A stretch of DNA of 18,691 nt from UBA8752 sp042095055 (GTDB taxonomy: Bacteria > Bacteroidota > Bacteroidia > Flavobacteriales_D > Sanyastnellaceae), in contig JBELBZ010000036.1 of assembly GCA_042095055.1 (NCBI GenBank), forward strand, positions 1-18,691. The letters are read 5' to 3'. Position 1 is the first letter of the stretch, and each line of letters opens with the position of its first letter. Of this stretch, positions 1 to 7,564 are shown piece after piece. Under the pieces are notes generated by a model. It worked only from the letters and a program-made list of their open reading frames with translations, was not told the DNA's origin and ran no database searches. Made by a program: the position numbers and the translations under genes.

Positions 1-864
1 GGTGGCCATGGCGAAATATTCGCCCGGTTGGTTGTCCGCGATGATGATGCCGCCGTTGCCGAACCCGGCCTGGGGCTGCCCTGCAGCATCGAACAACCCG
101 ATGAAGGGGTATTCGGTGTTGTCGGTCATGTTGTAATGGTATCCGCATACGGCGATGCCGCCATTGCTCATCCTTTCGCCGTCCCGCACCGAGAGGTCGG
201 TTGTCTCGTCGATGGTGTGGATGATGGCGCCATCCTGTCCGAAGCCCTGGTCCAGTTCACCATCGTGGGTGCACTGCACAAGTCCAATGCGGTCGTAGGT
301 AAAACCAGGCACTTTGACCGTGGCGACCATGGTGATGTGGGTGTCGGTCACCAGCACGCGGCGGATGTACTCCTCGCCATCATCAAAAGTGTATTGGAAG
401 CGTCCTTCTGTCCCAAAGCCGGGGTCGGGTGTTCCGTCCGGGAGCAGGCACCAAACGGTGGCGCTGTAATTCGCTCCCCCAAATCCCATGGCTCCGCCCA
501 CAACGATGCGGCCGTCTGGCAGCGCAGCCATGCTGTACGCTTGGTCCGACGCGAGGTCGTTCTCGAAGACATAAGCGCCGTCCGTCCCAAACGCAGGGTC
601 GAGGTTGCCTTCGGGATCGAGCTTGAGCACCGCCACTTCGAAATTGCCCACTGTTCCGACCACGCCGCAAAAGACGATGCTCCCGTCTTCGAGGGCAATG
701 ACGTCTTGGGCGTTTTCAAAGCTGGAGGCGCCGAATGGTGCGAGGAGCAGCATGCCCCCATCTTGAAATTCGGTATCGAGCGTTCCGGGCTCCTGTCCCA
801 TGATCGGCAGCAGCATTGTCCACCCCGTGAGCAACAGCCCCATTCTTAGCAAACCCTTCATCAT
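1..864 (-). CDS. Secreted Delta-60 repeat propeller protein (C-terminus cut by window edge)
   Basis: The minus-strand frame is open from an ATG at 864 to the window edge, giving 288 residues with no stop, so the C-terminus lies outside. The product starts with a signal peptide (about residues 1-23, hydrophobic LLRMGLLLTGWTMLLPIMG). A motif of the form LDPAFGTDG recurs near residues 29, 88, 147, 205 and 265, a period of 58-60 residues, and is followed by blade strands such as LPDGRIVVGG. This is the signature of the Delta-60 repeat (DUF5122 beta-propeller) family found in secreted Bacteroidota proteins, many of which end in a T9SS sorting domain; that part is not visible here. The biochemical role is unknown, and binding or adhesion at the surface is an inference. 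A second ATG directly follows the first. The gene lies 84 bases downstream of the phzF-like gene on the same strand, so cotranscription is possible but unproven. Confidence 0.85.
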   Translation of the reverse strand, partial: MMKGLLRMGLLLTGWTMLLPIMGQEPGTLDTEFQDGGMLLLAPFGASSFENAQDVIALEDGSIVFCGVVGTVGNFEVAVLKLDPEGNLDPAFGTDGAYVFENDLASDQAYSMAALPDGRIVVGGAMGFGGANYSATVWCLLPDGTPDPGFGTEGRFQYTFDDGEEYIRRVLVTDTHITMVATVKVPGFTYDRIGLVQCTHDGELDQGFGQDGAIIHTIDETTDLSVRDGERMSNGGIAVCGYHYNMTDNTEYPFIGLFDAAGQPQAGFGNGGIIIADNQPGEYFAMAT

Positions 865-948
865 GCCTACAAGCTACCAATAGTCTTCGATTGGATGTTT
901 TCAAATTCAATACCAGTACCTCAGAGATTTGTCGATCAAGGGGACCAG

Positions 949-1761
949 TCAGCCAGAGGTCAAAGTGTTGGAGAGGGAGGCGGTACTGAAGGTGAGGGCG
1001 TGGCCGCGGACGAGTACCCGGTCGCCCGAGAGGGTGCAGTGGAGGTGGCCGCGGCGATCAGAGCGTTGCTCGGCTTCGAACTCGGTCTTGCCGCTGCGGG
1101 CGTTCCAATAGGGGACGAGGGAGCACTGGGCCGAGCCTGTCACGGGGTCCTCGAGGATGGTGGCCTGCGGGGTGAAAAAGCGCGAAACATAGTCTGCTGT
1201 GTCGCCGGGTGCGGTGACGATGACGCCGCCGTGGCCGAGGTTGATTTGGTCGAATTCGGCGCGGTCGATGTGGATGGCGTCGATGGTGGCCTGGTCGGGA
1301 TAGACGAGGACGTAATCGCGGGCTTTCAGGACTTCGGTGGGAGTGTGGCTGAGCGCGTTGGCGATGGCGTCCGGAAGGGAAGCCGGAGTGGGTGGGCGCG
1401 CGGGCAAGTCCATCTCGAGGCGGCCATCGTCGGTCTTGCGCACCGTCAAGGGGCCACTGGCGGAGGAAAAGCGCACCGTCTTGGCGTCTGGCGTGAGGTG
1501 GTGCAGAACCGCATGCGCGCTGGCCAAGGTGGCGTGGCCGCAGAGGTCCATTTCGATGTCGGGGGTGAACCAGCGGAGGTGGTAGTCTGAGCCGCCTTCA
1601 GCTTCCGGAGTGGGGACGATGTAAGCGGTTTCGGCGACGGCCATTTCCTGGGCCATCCGCAGCATCCATGCGTCTTCCGGCCAGTGGTCGAGGGGGATGA
1701 CGCAGGCCGGGTTGCCGCCAAAGGGGTCTTGGGTGAAAGCGTGGATGCGGAAGCACTGCAT
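949..1761 (-). CDS. PhzF family isomerase/epimerase
   Basis: This complete 270-residue protein has the usual length for the PhzF/PhzC family, whose fold resembles diaminopimelate epimerase. Family hallmarks are visible: FTQDPFGGNPACV near residues 9-21, the AETAY segment with Glu44 at the position of the catalytic glutamate of PhzF, DLCGHATLA at 72-80, and the second-domain motif EDPVTGSAQ at 204-212. Characterised members isomerise a phenazine precursor, but most are cytosolic enzymes of unknown substrate found in organisms that make no phenazine. No other phenazine gene is present, so phenazine synthesis should not be inferred. There is no signal peptide. The gene begins 24 bases after the PNGase F-like gene ends, which suggests shared transcription without obvious functional linkage. 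The family call is firm; the substrate is unknown. Confidence 0.93.
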   Translation of the reverse strand: MQCFRIHAFTQDPFGGNPACVIPLDHWPEDAWMLRMAQEMAVAETAYIVPTPEAEGGSDYHLRWFTPDIEMDLCGHATLASAHAVLHHLTPDAKTVRFSSASGPLTVRKTDDGRLEMDLPARPPTPASLPDAIANALSHTPTEVLKARDYVLVYPDQATIDAIHIDRAEFDQINLGHGGVIVTAPGDTADYVSRFFTPQATILEDPVTGSAQCSLVPYWNARSGKTEFEAEQRSDRRGHLHCTLSGDRVLVRGHALTFSTASLSNTLTSG

Positions 1762-1785
1762 GTGTGTGAAGAATTGAACGCCGTT

Positions 1786-2997
1786 TCAGTTGGCCTCGAT
1801 CCAGGCCGCGATGTTCCAGAAATTGTAGGTGCTGTCCGTCCAGGCCTGGGCGCCGGGGATGGCGATTTCGAGGGTGTGGTCGCCGGCGGCGAGGGTTCCG
1901 AGTTGGAGCCGCAGGGGGCCGACTTGGTCGCCCGGACACCAGTTGGACCGGCTGAGGTCCGAGGAGGCGATGCGCTCCTCCAAGGTGTCGCCGTCGACCA
2001 CGTAGGTGGAGGGCCAGAATCCGCTGGTCGGGTTGAATCGGCGCAGTGCAGCGCAATCGTTGCGCCAAGGAGTCCACGACTTGAGGGTGTCGCCGTCGAG
2101 GAGGATGTGGTGCGGCTGCTCCACGAATTCATCGCCGCCGGAGTGTCCGCCGTGACCCGTGGTGATGAAGGCCAACTCAGCGCCGCTGGCGGGGCCGTCG
2201 AGGTGGAAGTCCACCGTGAGCGGGCCGTCGGGGAAGGCGGTATAGGGACGCTGGTCGTGGGCGAGCTTGGTGGTGTTCAGCAAGGGCGTGACGGAGCGGT
2301 CGATGCGGGCGTCGCAAGGGAGGGCGCTCTCCTTGGCCACGAAGCGGGCGCTGAGAACGTGGCCCTTGTCGCTCCAGGTGTCGATGTAGGCTCCGATCCA
2401 GAGGGTGTCCACGGATTCGAGCCAGCCCTGCATACCCGTGAGGTCGGCTGACCATGTGACGCTGTCGGCCCAGGCGGCCACGGACTCGGGCTTGAAGCCC
2501 AGCGCGCGTTCGTTTTGGCTCCAGTGACCCACACCGAAGGGCGTGATGAAGCGGAGGAGTTCGAGGGCCGGTTGGCGCACGCCGTCGGCATTAGGGCGGA
2601 TGCCGGCAAAGGATGCTGTATCGGCGTCCCCGCCGGATTGCATGCGGCTGAGGTAGTCTCGGCCAGCAGCGCCGGCAAAGGCGAAGATGGCCCCGCTTTT
2701 GTCCCACGGATCGCCAATGGAACGCAGCGACACCTCGAGGGACAAGTCACAGCGACGTGCGCGGTTGGGGAAAGTGACAGGAACGAGGCGGATGCGCCCG
2801 GCATCGAGGCGGTAATCGCCCACAGCGGAAGGCACCGTATCAGCGGCGAGGTCCGGTGCGAACCGGATCGTGTCGTTTGTCCAGACCTGCACGCTGTAAT
2901 CACCTCCGGCTGGAACGGAAGGCACACCACAACTGGCCCCGAAAAGGAGCAGGGCAGAGAGGAAGATCCAAGGCCCCCGCAAAAAGGAGGGGGTCAT
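1786..2997 (-). CDS. PNGase F-like peptide-N-glycosidase, putative lipoprotein
   Basis: This 403-residue exported protein has a hydrophobic leader ending at Cys23 (LLLFGASC), a probable if non-canonical lipobox. The rest matches the two-domain jelly-roll layout of peptide-N4-(N-acetyl-beta-glucosaminyl)asparagine amidase F, which removes N-glycans from glycoproteins. Against PNGase F as I recall it, RFITPFGVG (149-157) corresponds to RFITPYWVG, DPWD ends in Asp99 (catalytic Asp60), TWSDKG follows Asp206 (Glu118), GGDEF carries Glu290 (Glu206), and NWCPG is at 352-356. Cys315 and Cys354 match one reference disulfide pair, while the cysteines flanking Asp60 and Glu206 are missing. The Glu118 to Asp change is conservative but could alter activity. 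The start is fixed by a four-base ATGA overlap with the upstream zinc-ribbon gene. No polysaccharide genes flank it directly. The family assignment is a motif match by eye; activity is inferred. Confidence 0.75.
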   Translation of the reverse strand: MTPSFLRGPWIFLSALLLFGASCGVPSVPAGGDYSVQVWTNDTIRFAPDLAADTVPSAVGDYRLDAGRIRLVPVTFPNRARRCDLSLEVSLRSIGDPWDKSGAIFAFAGAAGRDYLSRMQSGGDADTASFAGIRPNADGVRQPALELLRFITPFGVGHWSQNERALGFKPESVAAWADSVTWSADLTGMQGWLESVDTLWIGAYIDTWSDKGHVLSARFVAKESALPCDARIDRSVTPLLNTTKLAHDQRPYTAFPDGPLTVDFHLDGPASGAELAFITTGHGGHSGGDEFVEQPHHILLDGDTLKSWTPWRNDCAALRRFNPTSGFWPSTYVVDGDTLEERIASSDLSRSNWCPGDQVGPLRLQLGTLAAGDHTLEIAIPGAQAWTDSTYNFWNIAAWIEAN

Positions 2998-3188
2998 GCG
3001 CTGCAGCTCATGTCGGCTCCACAGCAGAGCGGCGACTTGATCTTGCCTTCACAGGAGGGACAGCGTGACACCTGCACAGAGGATCCGTCGGGCAGGTCCA
3101 AATGGCCGTTTTCCAGAGGGACGTCGCACTTGGCGCATTGGGCTTTGACGGACATGCCGCATTGGCCGCAGGAGTAAGTCGCATTCAT
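2994..3188 (-). CDS. Small double zinc-ribbon protein
   Basis: This 64-residue protein has no signal peptide. Cysteines occur as CGQC (7-10), CAKC (18-21), CPSC (43-46), then Cys55-Cys56 and Cys62, which is enough for two metal-binding knuckle pairs. The two halves are joined by a polar stretch (LDLPDGSSVQVS). The C-terminal KSPLCCGADMSC looks like a conserved family end, which I believe recurs in small uncharacterised Bacteroidota proteins. Zinc binding is inferred from the cysteine spacing. Its TGA stop overlaps the ATG of the PNGase F-like gene as ATGA, so the two are probably translationally coupled. It could be a nucleic-acid-binding or metal-handling factor; nothing in the sequence decides this. 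It is the first gene of the leftward block and faces the divergent spacer. Confidence 0.8.
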   Translation of the reverse strand: MNATYSCGQCGMSVKAQCAKCDVPLENGHLDLPDGSSVQVSRCPSCEGKIKSPLCCGADMSCSA

Positions 3189-3268
3189 GCCCTCAATTTA
3201 ATGCGGAAGCCGCAGGCTTACACAGGCGTCACCGCATTCCTGTGGTGTTCCATCGTATTTTGGAGTCT
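3189..3268. promoter_or_regulatory. Divergent intergenic spacer with two small hairpins
   Basis: This 80-base gap separates the leftward zinc-ribbon gene from the rightward propeller gene, so it should carry promoters for both. Two short inverted repeats are visible. One is TGCGG-AAG-CCGCA at 3202-3214. The other is CACCGCA-TTCC-TGTGGTG at 3230-3247, a seven-pair stem with one G-U pair when transcribed rightward. I found no convincing copy of the Bacteroidota promoter pattern (TTTG, then TAnnTTTG about 19-21 bases on); near-matches exist at 3256-3262 and on the opposite strand around 3194-3201. The role of the hairpins is inferred and either may be chance. Confidence 0.35.
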
Positions 3269-6200
3269 ATGAATGGCATGAAGAAATGGCCTGTGCTGTG
3301 CGTGCTCATGGGGGCTGTCCTGCTCACCATGGCGCAGACCGAACAGATGCAGACGGCCTGGAAACCGGAGGAGGGAACCTTTAAATGGCTGCCCAAAGAC
3401 ATGGGCGAAGTGCCCGAATGGGCGCAGCGGATGTATGACGGAACCGTCCATTTTCACGAGGTGGTTGACCTGAGGGAGGCTTGGCTCAAGGACCGTCCCT
3501 ATGAGAAGACCCTGCACGAGCGCAATTTCAAGCATTGGCTGATGCACGTGGAGCACCGGGTTGGACCCCAAGGCGTGATCCAGGATGCTGGAGAATGGGC
3601 GCAAGATGAGTTTGAGCGGGGCGGAGGTCTGGCCGGTCAAATCCAGGCGCAACATGCGATTGAAGTCGACCCGGAATGGCAGGCCATCGGTCCTTTTGAA
3701 ACGTGGAACAACGGCAGCCAAGGCCATTTCCCAGTGTCATGGCAGTGCAACATTTACTGTTTTGATCAATGTGCATCCAACCCCGATGTGGCCATTGCCG
3801 GCATCGAAGCGGGGGACCTGTTCAAGACCACCGATCGGGGCGTGACCTGGACGCCAGCCACGCTCGGGGTGCCAGGCATCCGAACGGTAACACAGTGCGC
3901 TGTGGCTCCGTCTTCTGCCAGCACCTTCTATTTTGTATCCAACAACACGGTGTACGGCACGGTCAACGGAGGCACGACTTGGGACCTGTTGTACAACCTC
4001 GGCTCCTCGGCCAACCAGATGGTGGTACATCCGTGGAATTCAGAGGTTGTCTATGTCGCGACCGACAATGGTTTGCGGCGCACGTTGGACGGTGGCGAGA
4101 ACTGGAATACCGCGATCAGTGGCAAAGTCTGGGACGTGCGTTTCCATCCCACAGATGCCACGGTGGTCTATGCTTTGGTGCACGAGGTCAATCCGGAGCG
4201 CTGCGCCTTTTACCGCTCCAACGATGCTGGAGACACCTTCCAGCTTTTCGATGCCGGATATTTTACGCCGTCCGATCCCAATGCTGCCGACGATCACGGA
4301 GGGCGCATTGGCACCACCCCAGCAGACCCCGACCGCGTATATGTTGCGCTCATCGGCAAAGGCAAGGCGAGTGACACGGGCTGGATTGGACTCTACCGCA
4401 GCGACGATCAAGGGAGCAATTGGACCAACCCCAACGGCCAGGATGGGGCGCCTTACGATGCAGATGTGCACCCGAGTTTGGCTACGGGCAACATGAACGG
4501 TACAGGCATCTACCAGGGGTTCTATGACTTTGCGATGGCGGTTTCTCACGAGGATCCGGATCGGGTGTGGGTCGGCGTGACGGCGCTCAACGCCACCGAC
4601 GATGGCGGTGTGACCTACCAGCGCATCGGTGCTTACGGAGCCGGGACTTACGACATCGGTTGGGTGCACCCGGACATCCAAGACATGCACGTTCTGGGCA
4701 GCGATGTCTGGGTCGCTTCAGACGGGGGATTGAATTACAGCTCCGATGAGCTGAGCACCCATGAGAGCCGCAAATTCGGCATCTACAACACCACATTGTG
4801 GGGGTTCTCGCAAGGTTGGAACACCGATGTGCAGTCAGGGGGACGCTACCACAACGGCAACACGGCATTTCGGCAGGATTTTGGGGCGGGCAAGCACCTG
4901 CGGTTGGGCGGTGCGGAAGCGCCTACAGGCTACGTCAACCCGCTGGATGCCGACGAAATCAGGTTTAGCGACATCACCGATTTGCGCTTGCCGCAAGCCT
5001 TTGACGGCACGCCTTCGGGCATGGGGAACCTGTCCATGTATCCCAATGAGAGCTATGTGGATTCGCGTTCGAGCGAGCTTGTGGTGGATCCGCTCTATGC
5101 CGATTTCCTGGCGTTGGGCAACGGCAGTGGTTTTTACCGCTCATTTGATGGGGGTGCGGACTTCGCGCTCTTCCACAACTTCGGCAGTGGTTCTGTTTTG
5201 GAAATCGAGCAGGGAAGGGGCAACCGCGATCTGTTTTATGCGGTCGTGCGTTCAGGAAGTACCTGCACCTTACACCGCTCAGAGGACGGAGGCCAGGTGT
5301 GGACGGCCTTGACAGGATTGCCCACCAATTGGGGAAGCATGGAGATTGCATTGAACCCCGCAGATGACGATGAAATCTGGGCCATCAAAGCAGACGACGA
5401 TGAGGTGCGACGATCCCTCGATGGGGGCTCCTCATGGAGCAACTTGGGCGTTGGTCTGCTGGGTGAAGCCCTGCGTGATGTGGTGTGCTTGGGCGATGCA
5501 GGTGCTGTTGTGGTCTCGACCACCGGTGCCTTTCACCGTGCTGCGGGTGCAGGTTCTTGGACCTCTTTTGGGACGGGGCTCCCGGCGCGGTGGGCGCCTT
5601 TTGAATGCCTGCCTTTTTACAGGGACGGGCTGCTCCGAGTAGGCGACAAAGGCAAGGGCATCTGGCAGGCGGATTTCCCGTTTGAACCTGCGCCATTGGC
5701 CCAGCCCATGACCTCCAATACCGAGGTGTTTTGTGCAGGAGATACCGTGCGTTTCGAATGCCACAGCATCCTGAACCATGCAGGGGCGACCTGGCAATGG
5801 ACCTTTGATCCTCAACCCCAGTTTGTGTCTTCTCCATCGGCGCGTAATCCCGTCGTGATTTTCGGGGAAGGCGGTGCATATGATGTTACGCTCACGGTCA
5901 CGGATGCCGCAGGTATGTCCAACACCCAAAGCGTGGCGGGCATGGTTCAAGTGGGGGCAGCGAGCCAATGTGAGGCTTCCGGCATCCCCGGTATGGCCTT
6001 GGAGTGCTCGGGGTCGGACGGATATGGATTGACCCACGATCTGGGACTGGAGACCAATACCTACACCGCAATGGCTTGGGTGAGGCCAGAGGGCATTCAG
6101 CCTGCCTACTCTGCCATCGTCATCGCGGCCGGAAACGGAGGCGGGTTCAATTTCCGTGACAACAACGAGCTGGGCTACCACTGGCCCAATGGCGCTTGGT

Positions 6201-7558
6201 GGTGGAGCAGCGGCCTGACCGTCCCCCAAAACGAATGGTCACATGTGGCCATGACAGTCGCTCCGGATGGTGTGCGCCTGTATGTCAACGGTGTGGAGGC
6301 CCACGACGCCTTCAGCCCGGCCCTGGGGGTCCAAGACGCCCAATTCGTCGGAAGCTATCGCGGTTGGGGCAGCCGAAACATGACAGGAGGAATCGATGAG
6401 GTCAAGATCTGGAACCGCACCTTGAGCCGGGCAGAAATCCGCGAGCAACGGCACCTGACATTGTCGCAAATGCAGGTGGAATCCGATCCGGATTTGGTCG
6501 CCTACTATCAATTCAATGAGGACACCTACTTCATGGTCAACAAGCAAGGCAACTCCCAGCACGGGGTTTTTACCGGCCCTGCAACGCTGGCCAGTTCTGC
6601 TGCGGTCGTGGGCTCTGGTGTGCTCGACCGCGTGATGGTGGATGGCTCGGGGAGCTACCCCCTGGATGCGGTGGGAGGTTCCATTGAAGTCCCTTCGGGG
6701 TCTGAAGTGCCCAATGGAGAAGTGGTGGTACAAAGGTTGGACCCAGCGCCACCCAATGCGCCCGAACAGGGATTGCCCATGGGATACTGGGTGATCGACG
6801 CATACGGCAGCGGATCTTTCGATGCCCAAGCAGACTGGAATGTTGGAGCTGCTCCCGGCATGCTGGCGCCTTGGATGCAAGGCATGGGTGAGTTGATGGT
6901 GGTGCAACGCGACCCACTGGGCTTGGAGCCGTGGTCGGCACCATGTGTTATGGCGCCTACCGATGACCAAACAGCGCTGTACTCTGGAGCTTGTGGTCCC
7001 ATTGCTTCCGCTCAGTATGCGCTGGCTTCCGAGGTTTGCGTCTTCGATACGACAGCGATGGGGCTGTGTCCGGGCGAGACCTTGTTGTGGGGAAATACCG
7101 TGGTGGAAGGTCCGGGATCGTACTACTACGTGGGCACCCAGTCGGGGCCTTGTTCAACTCTTGAAGTGGCTGATGTTCAGGTTCTTGATCCTCCTCCGCT
7201 GTATTGGAATCTGGAAGGAGGTCAGCTGCAAGCACCCGATGGGTGGACGGATCACGTATGGATGTTCAACGGCACGCTTCTCGATGCAGAAGGGGTGTCG
7301 ATTGACGTTCAAGGCGCCGGGGATTATTCACTGCTTGCGACTGACCCCGGTACGGGATGTTCAGTGGGCTACACAGGGACCGTTGGGTGTCCCGGAGACT
7401 TGGATGGGGACTTGATTGTGGGGGTGTCGGACATCTTGGCGCTGCTGGGCAGCTTCGGGTGCACCGAAGCGTGTGGTCCGGGAGATGTCAATGCCGATGG
7501 TGTGGTCAACGTCTCCGATATCTTGTTCGTGCTCGGCCTTTTTGGCATGAGTTGCTAA
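3269..7558 (+). CDS. Large secreted protein: sortilin/BNR propeller, PKD, LamG-like, dockerin-like tail
   Basis: The product is about 1429 residues from the ATG at 3269. A GTG at 3242 in frame would add nine residues, but the ATG at 3269 (or 3278) sits directly before the signal peptide (MKKWPVLCVLMGAVLLTMA) and follows GGAG at 3262-3265. After an N-terminal segment (about 23-135) comes a long beta-propeller region (about 140-800) with repeated Asp-box motifs such as TLDGGENW, SDDQGSNW, SEDGGQVW and SLDGGSSW, as in sortilin/VPS10-like and BNR proteins. A PKD domain follows (about 815-895; WQWTFDP, GGAYDVTLTVTDA), then a LamG/concanavalin-like domain (about 905-1090; YTAMAWV, WSHVAMTV, IDEVKIWNRTLS). 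The C-terminus has two dockerin-like EF-hand loops, DLDGDLIVGVSD (1377-1388) and DVNADGVVNVSD (1406-1417), each followed by an ILxxLGxFG helix. It is secreted and probably binds carbohydrate or protein; no catalytic site is recognised. It converges on the next gene with six bases between stops. Confidence 0.88.
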   Translation: MNGMKKWPVLCVLMGAVLLTMAQTEQMQTAWKPEEGTFKWLPKDMGEVPEWAQRMYDGTVHFHEVVDLREAWLKDRPYEKTLHERNFKHWLMHVEHRVGPQGVIQDAGEWAQDEFERGGGLAGQIQAQHAIEVDPEWQAIGPFETWNNGSQGHFPVSWQCNIYCFDQCASNPDVAIAGIEAGDLFKTTDRGVTWTPATLGVPGIRTVTQCAVAPSSASTFYFVSNNTVYGTVNGGTTWDLLYNLGSSANQMVVHPWNSEVVYVATDNGLRRTLDGGENWNTAISGKVWDVRFHPTDATVVYALVHEVNPERCAFYRSNDAGDTFQLFDAGYFTPSDPNAADDHGGRIGTTPADPDRVYVALIGKGKASDTGWIGLYRSDDQGSNWTNPNGQDGAPYDADVHPSLATGNMNGTGIYQGFYDFAMAVSHEDPDRVWVGVTALNATDDGGVTYQRIGAYGAGTYDIGWVHPDIQDMHVLGSDVWVASDGGLNYSSDELSTHESRKFGIYNTTLWGFSQGWNTDVQSGGRYHNGNTAFRQDFGAGKHLRLGGAEAPTGYVNPLDADEIRFSDITDLRLPQAFDGTPSGMGNLSMYPNESYVDSRSSELVVDPLYADFLALGNGSGFYRSFDGGADFALFHNFGSGSVLEIEQGRGNRDLFYAVVRSGSTCTLHRSEDGGQVWTALTGLPTNWGSMEIALNPADDDEIWAIKADDDEVRRSLDGGSSWSNLGVGLLGEALRDVVCLGDAGAVVVSTTGAFHRAAGAGSWTSFGTGLPARWAPFECLPFYRDGLLRVGDKGKGIWQADFPFEPAPLAQPMTSNTEVFCAGDTVRFECHSILNHAGATWQWTFDPQPQFVSSPSARNPVVIFGEGGAYDVTLTVTDAAGMSNTQSVAGMVQVGAASQCEASGIPGMALECSGSDGYGLTHDLGLETNTYTAMAWVRPEGIQPAYSAIVIAAGNGGGFNFRDNNELGYHWPNGAWWWSSGLTVPQNEWSHVAMTVAPDGVRLYVNGVEAHDAFSPALGVQDAQFVGSYRGWGSRNMTGGIDEVKIWNRTLSRAEIREQRHLTLSQMQVESDPDLVAYYQFNEDTYFMVNKQGNSQHGVFTGPATLASSAAVVGSGVLDRVMVDGSGSYPLDAVGGSIEVPSGSEVPNGEVVVQRLDPAPPNAPEQGLPMGYWVIDAYGSGSFDAQADWNVGAAPGMLAPWMQGMGELMVVQRDPLGLEPWSAPCVMAPTDDQTALYSGACGPIASAQYALASEVCVFDTTAMGLCPGETLLWGNTVVEGPGSYYYVGTQSGPCSTLEVADVQVLDPPPLYWNLEGGQLQAPDGWTDHVWMFNGTLLDAEGVSIDVQGAGDYSLLATDPGTGCSVGYTGTVGCPGDLDGDLIVGVSDILALLGSFGCTEACGPGDVNADGVVNVSDILFVLGLFGMSC
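7397..7555 (+). other. Dockerin-like paired EF-hand tail within the propeller gene
   Basis: Two calcium-binding-type loops, DLDGDLIVGVSD and DVNADGVVNVSD, have acidic or Asn side chains at loop positions 1, 3, 5 and 12 as in EF hands. Each is followed by a short hydrophobic helix (ILALLGSFG and ILFVLGLFG). Dockerins have this duplicated architecture. No cohesin is visible in the window, so partner binding is unknown, and the tail may serve calcium-dependent folding or attachment. Confidence 0.75.
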
Positions 7559-7564
7559 AGGCCG

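Noticed and set aside
28..849. A 273-codon plus-strand open frame
   Set aside because: The opposite strand encodes a signal peptide and five regular Delta-60 repeats, so this frame is a shadow.
865..948. Possible Bacteroidota promoter for the Delta-60 gene (TTTG followed 19 bases later by TATTGG on the minus strand)
   Set aside because: The second element does not match TAnnTTTG well enough to call a promoter.
895..1590. A 231-codon Val/Gly-rich plus-strand frame
   Set aside because: It is antisense to the PhzF-family gene, whose catalytic and structural motifs are intact.
949..1761. Phenazine biosynthesis
   Set aside because: Only a PhzF-family protein is present; no phzA, B, C, D, E or G homolog is nearby, and the family is widespread in non-producers.
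1684..2451. A 255-codon plus-strand open frame across the phzF-like and PNGase F-like genes
   Set aside because: It spans the boundary of two recognisable minus-strand genes and shows no domain of its own.
7559..7564. Bidirectional terminator between the convergent genes
   Set aside because: Only six bases separate the stops, with no inverted repeat or T-tract seen; any terminator must lie inside the coding ends and I could not identify one.
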